Source: Gp6-AA40 sp964505975 (GTDB lineage Bacteria > Acidobacteriota > Vicinamibacteria > Vicinamibacterales > UBA2999). From it: a stretch of 7,402 nucleotides of DNA. Location of the stretch: NCBI GenBank assembly GCA_964505975.1, contig CAZDLW010000267.1, forward strand, positions 1 through 7,402. Direction: 5' to 3'. Below are positions 5,755 to 7,402 of the stretch, piece after piece. The translations under genes and the position numbers were made by a program. Under the pieces are notes generated by a model. That model was not told the origin of the DNA and made no database searches. It was given only the letters and a program-made list of their open reading frames with translations. Within the stretch, counting starts at the first letter, position 1; the number at the start of each line of letters is the position of its first letter.

Positions 5755-6561
5755 TTACCTGCCATAGATGTGCGCCGGGGCGCGGTTGTTCTCCTCGCAG
5801 ATGTGCTCGATCAGCTCGTCCTCCGGCAGCAAGCGCAGGCGTTGGGTGACGCTCCACGGACGCGTGTAGGCCTTCTCGTCGTCAATGGTGACGTGAAGCT
5901 CCATCTCTCCCACGTTCTTCCGCGTGAAGCGTTCGGTCACTCGCAGCGCCTCGGTGGCCGGATGTCCCGACATGTCGAGCCACGTCTGGTCGTTGAACCC
6001 TGCCGTCTCGACGACGAAGGTGTCGTTGTCCCAGCGGCCGATGGAGTAGCCCTGCCACGTCGGCTGGGCGTCGGGTGACGGAAGCGACCGGCCGTCCGTG
6101 AAGATCTGGCGGTAAATCGTCCGCGATTCGTAGAGGAACACCGTCAGGTTCGGCGTCTGCACGATCTTCACCGGGGCCGGGACGGCGTTCTTCTCCGGGA
6201 TACCCGAAGGAAGGCATCGCGCACCCGGGTGTTCGGCCCCCTGGTTGGCTCGCCGCTGTTCGAAAAGCTCTCGAGCCCAGGGTCGCAGCGGCACCGCATC
6301 CGGTTCGAGATCCGCGGCAATGTTGAGGAGATATCTGGGCATCTCGAACTCGCCGTACTGCTCCCACACGCCGGAGAGATCCGGCCGGCCATCCGAGGTT
6401 CGCGGCGTAGGAGTCGTGAGATCAATACGCCCATCGGCCGTGCGGGCCAACGTGGATGGCTGGCGCGGCCACTGCGCGCTGGTGGAGACGACGCTGGCGC
6501 AAACAAGGGCTACGACCATCAGCGCCGGCCGGACTCTCGGTGATGCTGCACGTTCGATCAT
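5755..6561 (-). CDS. Secreted protein of the SDGRPDLSGVW family, function unknown
   Basis: A 268-residue protein with a clear signal peptide: basic start (MIERAASPRVR), hydrophobic core ALMVVALVCASVV (13-25) and a plausible signal peptidase I site STSA-Q after residue 29. The mature part carries SDGRPDLSGVWEQYG (56-70), ARCLPSGIP (114-122), KIVQTPNLTVFLYE (132-145), YRQIFTDGRSLP (150-161), PTWQGYSIGRWDNDTFVVET (167-186) and VTIDDEKAYTRPW (224-236). These are signatures of a family I recall as very abundant in Acidobacteriota, often in many paralogues and usually annotated hypothetical. No catalytic motif is evident. ATG 6561 is preferred over a start at 6624 because AAGGAAG precedes it by 6 bases and the signal peptide then begins properly. 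It shares strand with its neighbours (78 bases after the right-edge gene, 95 before the hydrolase) but has no evident link with either. Confidence 0.82.
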   Translation of the reverse strand: MIERAASPRVRPALMVVALVCASVVSTSAQWPRQPSTLARTADGRIDLTTPTPRTSDGRPDLSGVWEQYGEFEMPRYLLNIAADLEPDAVPLRPWARELFEQRRANQGAEHPGARCLPSGIPEKNAVPAPVKIVQTPNLTVFLYESRTIYRQIFTDGRSLPSPDAQPTWQGYSIGRWDNDTFVVETAGFNDQTWLDMSGHPATEALRVTERFTRKNVGEMELHVTIDDEKAYTRPWSVTQRLRLLPEDELIEHICEENNRAPAHIYGR

Positions 6562-6567
6562 CTGCGG

Positions 6568-6574
6568 CTTCCTT
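6568..6574 (-). promoter_or_regulatory. Shine-Dalgarno site of the secreted SDGRPDLSGVW-family gene
   Basis: The minus strand reads AAGGAAG, 6 bases before the ATG at 6561. It supports the shorter start that places the signal peptide at the N-terminus. Confidence 0.6.
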
Positions 6575-6639
6575 CTGCGGACAGGATACGCCGAAAAGTA
6601 TGCCGCTGCGGGTCCAGCACCCATCGGCGCGGCGCTGGA

Positions 6640-7402
6640 CTATCCTCGCAGGTCGGCGGCGGGCTTCCTGGCGCGGGATCCTGACGACCGGGACGCGGCG
6701 AGTGGATTGATCAGCAGCCACTTTCTGAGCGCCTCCGCGTCCGGCGTGCTCAAGACGTCCTCCCAGTCCGAGCCCAGGTCCCTGCTGGCGAAGCGGACCA
6801 ACTCATGGATATGGCTGCGCGTGGCAGAATCGGCCGGCTGTCCCGACCCGTAGCCTGGATCGAGGTACACCGCGCACTGTGCCCGGACGTAGTTGTAGAA
6901 CCGGCCTTCGTAGACCCCGTCGCCGCGCAGTTCGACGGCGCGGTCCAGGCTCTCCTTGGCGGCTCGCCACTCGGGGACTGTCCTGGCGGCAAGCGCATAC
7001 CCCAGCGAGCCATGGGGCGCGTACCACGCGGGATCGCTCCGCACCAACGCTTCGAAAATCGGAATCGTGCGTTCCATGAGCCGCTTGTTGACGGCCCAGT
7101 TCTCGCGGCGCACGCGGTCGGCCAGCCCGAAGATTGTTTCGCGGACGAGGCCGCTCGCGCGGCGCACGGACGCCTGGAGCATCGCAATCTCGACCTGGCC
7201 GCGCCCGACGTTGTCGTCGAGCTGCCGGCAGGTCAGGACGAACGCATTCTCGTGGATCTTCAACTGTGGCGTGTCGTCGGTGACTTCCATCGAGAGCCCA
7301 GCATCAGCGCCGTACAACTTGTCGATCTGCTCGCTGAACAGGTACTGGAGGTGCTCGATGCTCGTGTAGTGCGTGACGTAATGCTTCAGCTCGCGCAGCC
7401 GT
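6640..7402 (-). CDS. Helical-repeat (TPR-like) protein, C-terminal part (runs off the right edge)
   Basis: The last 253 residues of a longer protein; the frame stays open to base 7402, so a TTG at 7317 is not the true start. The visible part opens with RELKHYVTHYTSIEHLQYLF and SEQIDKLYG, which looks like the closing strand and helix of a preceding domain. My weak impression is of a DUF4062- or TIR-like N-terminal domain, unproven. A helical region follows with TPR-style features: IFEALVRSDPAWYAPHGSLGYALA, then an EWRAAKESLDRAVEL helix. Next come GRFYNYVRAQCAVYLDPGY and a C-terminal HELVRFASRDLGSDWEDVLS stretch. No membrane segment is visible. I cannot assign a function. It lies upstream of the secreted-protein gene on the same strand, so it could be part of the same region as the hydrolase-protease pair. 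Confidence 0.65.
   Translation of the reverse strand, partial: RLRELKHYVTHYTSIEHLQYLFSEQIDKLYGADAGLSMEVTDDTPQLKIHENAFVLTCRQLDDNVGRGQVEIAMLQASVRRASGLVRETIFGLADRVRRENWAVNKRLMERTIPIFEALVRSDPAWYAPHGSLGYALAARTVPEWRAAKESLDRAVELRGDGVYEGRFYNYVRAQCAVYLDPGYGSGQPADSATRSHIHELVRFASRDLGSDWEDVLSTPDAEALRKWLLINPLAASRSSGSRARKPAADLRG

Noticed and set aside
4802..5767. Plus-strand 321-codon open frame opposite the hydrolase gene
   Set aside because: Arginine-, histidine- and valine-rich translation with no domain, covering a well-supported minus-strand gene with an assignable catalytic triad. Long antisense frames are expected in GC-rich DNA.
5660..5857. N-terminal extension of the hydrolase to a start at 5857
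   Set aside because: It would overlap the end of the secreted-protein gene and place a non-conserved segment before the first core strand; ATG 5659 has AGGGAG 9 bases upstream.

Overview
The window is GC-rich, densely coded bacterial DNA. Two gene families point to Acidobacteriota, probably a Vicinamibacteria-like lineage. One is a large secreted protein built from repeated carboxypeptidase-regulatory-like (CarboxypepD_reg) beta-sandwich domains. The other is a secreted protein with an SDGRPDLSGVW motif that is very common in that phylum. The assignment rests on remembered family distribution, not on a marker gene.

Layout. The left edge holds the 5' end of an M6-family metalloprotease on the minus strand (1-317). 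A 485-base non-coding stretch (318-802) follows, rich in inverted repeats, including a compact double hairpin at 672-725. A secreted 766-residue CarboxypepD_reg-repeat protein (803-3103, plus strand) comes next. It converges with a two-gene minus-strand operon: an intracellular alpha/beta hydrolase (4727-5659) followed, with a 4-base ATGA overlap, by a 530-residue protein (3138-4730) that joins an N-terminal helical repeat module to a C-terminal trypsin-like protease. Upstream on the same strand are the secreted SDGRPDLSGVW-type protein (5755-6561) and the C-terminal part of a helical-repeat protein cut by the right edge (6640-7402).

The most interesting unit is the hydrolase/protease pair. 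The protease's helical half resembles the TPR-like region of ASK-type MAP3Ks (DUF4071, 'TPR-S'), which has been proposed to sense NAD+-derived signals in prokaryotic conflict systems. Both proteins lack signal peptides, both keep plausible catalytic triads, and they are translationally coupled. I infer a sensor-protease plus effector-hydrolase module, possibly for defence or stress. The truncated right-edge gene may be a further part, but the unrelated secreted-protein gene lies between. No tRNA, rRNA, CRISPR array, transposase or clear intrinsic terminator was seen.
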